A stretch of 64,000 bases of DNA from CAXXFQ01 sp963674475 (GTDB lineage: Bacteria > Planctomycetota > Planctomycetia > Pirellulales > Thermoguttaceae). A program made the translations under genes and the position numbers. Every line of letters begins with the position of its first letter. Within the stretch, counting starts at the first letter, position 1. The stretch lies in the NCBI GenBank assembly GCA_963674475.2, contig CAXXFQ010000019.1, forward strand, positions 186,001-250,000. The letters run 5' to 3'. Under the pieces are notes generated by a model that had not been told where the DNA came from, did not search any database, and worked only from the letters and a program-made list of their open reading frames with translations. Of the stretch, positions 63,040-64,000 are shown piece by piece.

Positions 63040-64000
63040 TTATGCGTTGCAGGAGCGGGATTTGTTTTTACGGAACCGGTGGAGTAAGAGGCCCAGTCCC
63101 AAGAGTAAGACGCTCGCCGCCGGTTCCGGCACGGAGGTTGGATTCGTCGGAGCGGTCTGTTGCCAGTTATCCATCAGGTAGGCAAAATCGCGTGCATCGA
63201 CGATTTGGTCGCCATTGAAGTCCGCTTCGTACCAGCTCTTGCCGGTTTGCTGCCAGTTATCCATGAGCCAGGCAAAGTCCCGCGCGTCGACCGTTCCGTC
63301 GACATTGGCGTCGCCGGGGAAGAACTCGGATGTTTCGTGTCGGATCTCGCCAAAACCACTGTGGTAGTAGTCGACGGCGAGCAGGCCCCCGTTGGCACCG
63401 GTCATATTTCCCTTTGTCGCGAACAGGGTCAGCCAGTAGGCGTCGTCGGAGCTGGTCGTGGCGATTGTTTGAGTGGTTTGTGTGTCTTCCGACCAGGAGG
63501 CGATATAGCCGGGCACGTTTCCGTCGGCGTCGTTGCCGTTGAAAATGACATGGTCGGCCGCGTCGACGTCGACGTCCGAGGCGCCGAGAGCCAGATCGAA
63601 AAGTGTTTCGGCGTCGGCAAGCGTAAGGGGGGTCGACGTGGAAAGTGTCTCGTTAATATCCTCCACGGCGAACCGAAGCATTTCATTGCTGCCGGAATCG
63701 GAGTTGTAGGTTCCGTAATAGATATTGCCTTGGCTGTCGACTCCGAGTCCCGAGGAATAGCCGCCTACTTCGGCCACAAGTTGATGAGCCGTTTCGTCGG
63801 CCGGCGTGGTTCCCGAGCTGTCCAGGAGATAGATTCCCGTTTCGGGCTGGAACGGGGATTGGCTTGCACCGGGGTTGGCCGAGACGAACGCGTCGTTGCC
63901 GTGAAATTCCAGATCGTCGTTGCCGGTGAGGGTCGCCATATGAGTCCAGTTGCCGTCGAAGTCGACGTGATAGATCCGGTCGTCGGTATCTCCCAGCATG
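63040..64000 (-). CDS. PEP-CTERM protein with dockerin-like repeats (5' end outside window)
   Basis: About 320 residues visible; the start may lie beyond the window. The N-terminal part is a beta-rich lectin- or propeller-like region. A dockerin-like pair of Ca-binding segments is at ~230-285 (GDANVDGTVDARDFAWLMDNW and DFNGDQIVDARDFAYLMDNW; residues shown in part). The C-terminus is a PEP-CTERM sorting signal: VPEP, a ~14-residue hydrophobic stretch and HRFRKNK. Exosortase-sorted surface protein. Note: the doublet is common in planctomycetes as an autonomous repeat and need not mean a cellulosome. Confidence 0.82.
   Translation of the reverse strand, partial: MLGDTDDRIYHVDFDGNWTHMATLTGNDDLEFHGNDAFVSANPGASQSPFQPETGIYLLDSSGTTPADETAHQLVAEVGGYSSGLGVDSQGNIYYGTYNSDSGSNEMLRFAVEDINETLSTSTPLTLADAETLFDLALGASDVDVDAADHVIFNGNDADGNVPGYIASWSEDTQTTQTIATTSSDDAYWLTLFATKGNMTGANGGLLAVDYYHSGFGEIRHETSEFFPGDANVDGTVDARDFAWLMDNWQQTGKSWYEADFNGDQIVDARDFAYLMDNWQQTAPTNPTSVPEPAASVLLLGLGLLLHRFRKNKSRSCNA

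Noticed and set aside
1..64000. tRNA or rRNA genes
   Set aside because: No tRNA T-arm/acceptor pattern or rRNA sequence was recognised in any intergenic region.

Overview
The window reads as a chromosomal segment of a planctomycete. The evidence is a set of families typical of that phylum: a DUF1080 protein, Tat-exported TIM-barrel 'sugar phosphate isomerase/epimerase' proteins (two), a BBP7-type Cys-rich beta-barrel protein, a PEP-CTERM protein with a dockerin-like doublet, a giant cytochrome c/propeller/FGE-type fusion, and several Cys-rich lipoproteins. Hydrogenase maturation genes (hypF-hypC-hypD and hydG) and ferrous iron uptake (feoA-feoB) suggest an anaerobic or microaerobic life, possibly a Pirellulales/Thermoguttaceae-like lineage; that placement is an inference. 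No phage, integrase, transposase, CRISPR array, tRNA or rRNA was seen. RNase P RNA (rnpB, minus strand) is present.

Layout. 1-4.2 kb: end of an NhaC-type antiporter, an orphan adenine-type DNA methyltransferase, a secreted TIM-barrel protein. 4.4-6.4 kb: FAD-dependent oxidoreductase. 6.5-10.3 kb (minus): hypF, hypC, hypD; divergently, a two-cluster ferredoxin-like protein. 11.5-15.2 kb: dapB (minus), then feoA-feoB. 15.3-21.8 kb: leucine-rich-repeat lipoprotein, a 1357-aa multidomain secreted protein, DUF1080. 22-27.5 kb: ATP-grasp, metallo-beta-lactamase exonuclease-like protein, sulfotransferase, aminotransferase. 27.8-34.5 kb: mfd, parvulin isomerase, Clp_N-ThiD2-ThiE fusion. 35-38.2 kb: PcrA/UvrD helicase (minus), stand-alone RNA polymerase alpha-CTD-like protein. 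38.3-41.7 kb: overlapping operon of two arrestin-like proteins and a small P-loop ATPase, then an AEC permease. 42-48 kb: vWA/TadG-like protein, alpha/beta hydrolase, small Cys-rich lipoprotein, HEAT protein. 48.3-53.9 kb: BBP7 protein, hydG, phosphohexomutase, rnpB. 54.4-64 kb: LysM protein, hydrolase, pseudo-receiver protein, MazG-like pyrophosphohydrolase, TIM-barrel protein, small exported protein, metallophosphatase/tetraheme cytochrome fusion, PEP-CTERM protein.

The most unusual signal lies between genes. Six copies of a ~120-bp element made of three successive hairpins, preceded by an A-rich tract, sit within about 10-95 bp of gene ends; their stems carry paired (compensatory) changes. 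A second palindromic element is inserted inside one copy and occurs as two half copies elsewhere, each broken at the palindrome centre. A third, MITE-like element separates feoA from feoB and supplies the feoA stop codon. A fourth conserved sequence, apparently a structured leader, precedes mfd and the alpha-CTD-like gene and occurs a third time without an adjacent gene. Together these point to a genome with an active, structure-conserved population of small non-coding elements at transcript ends.
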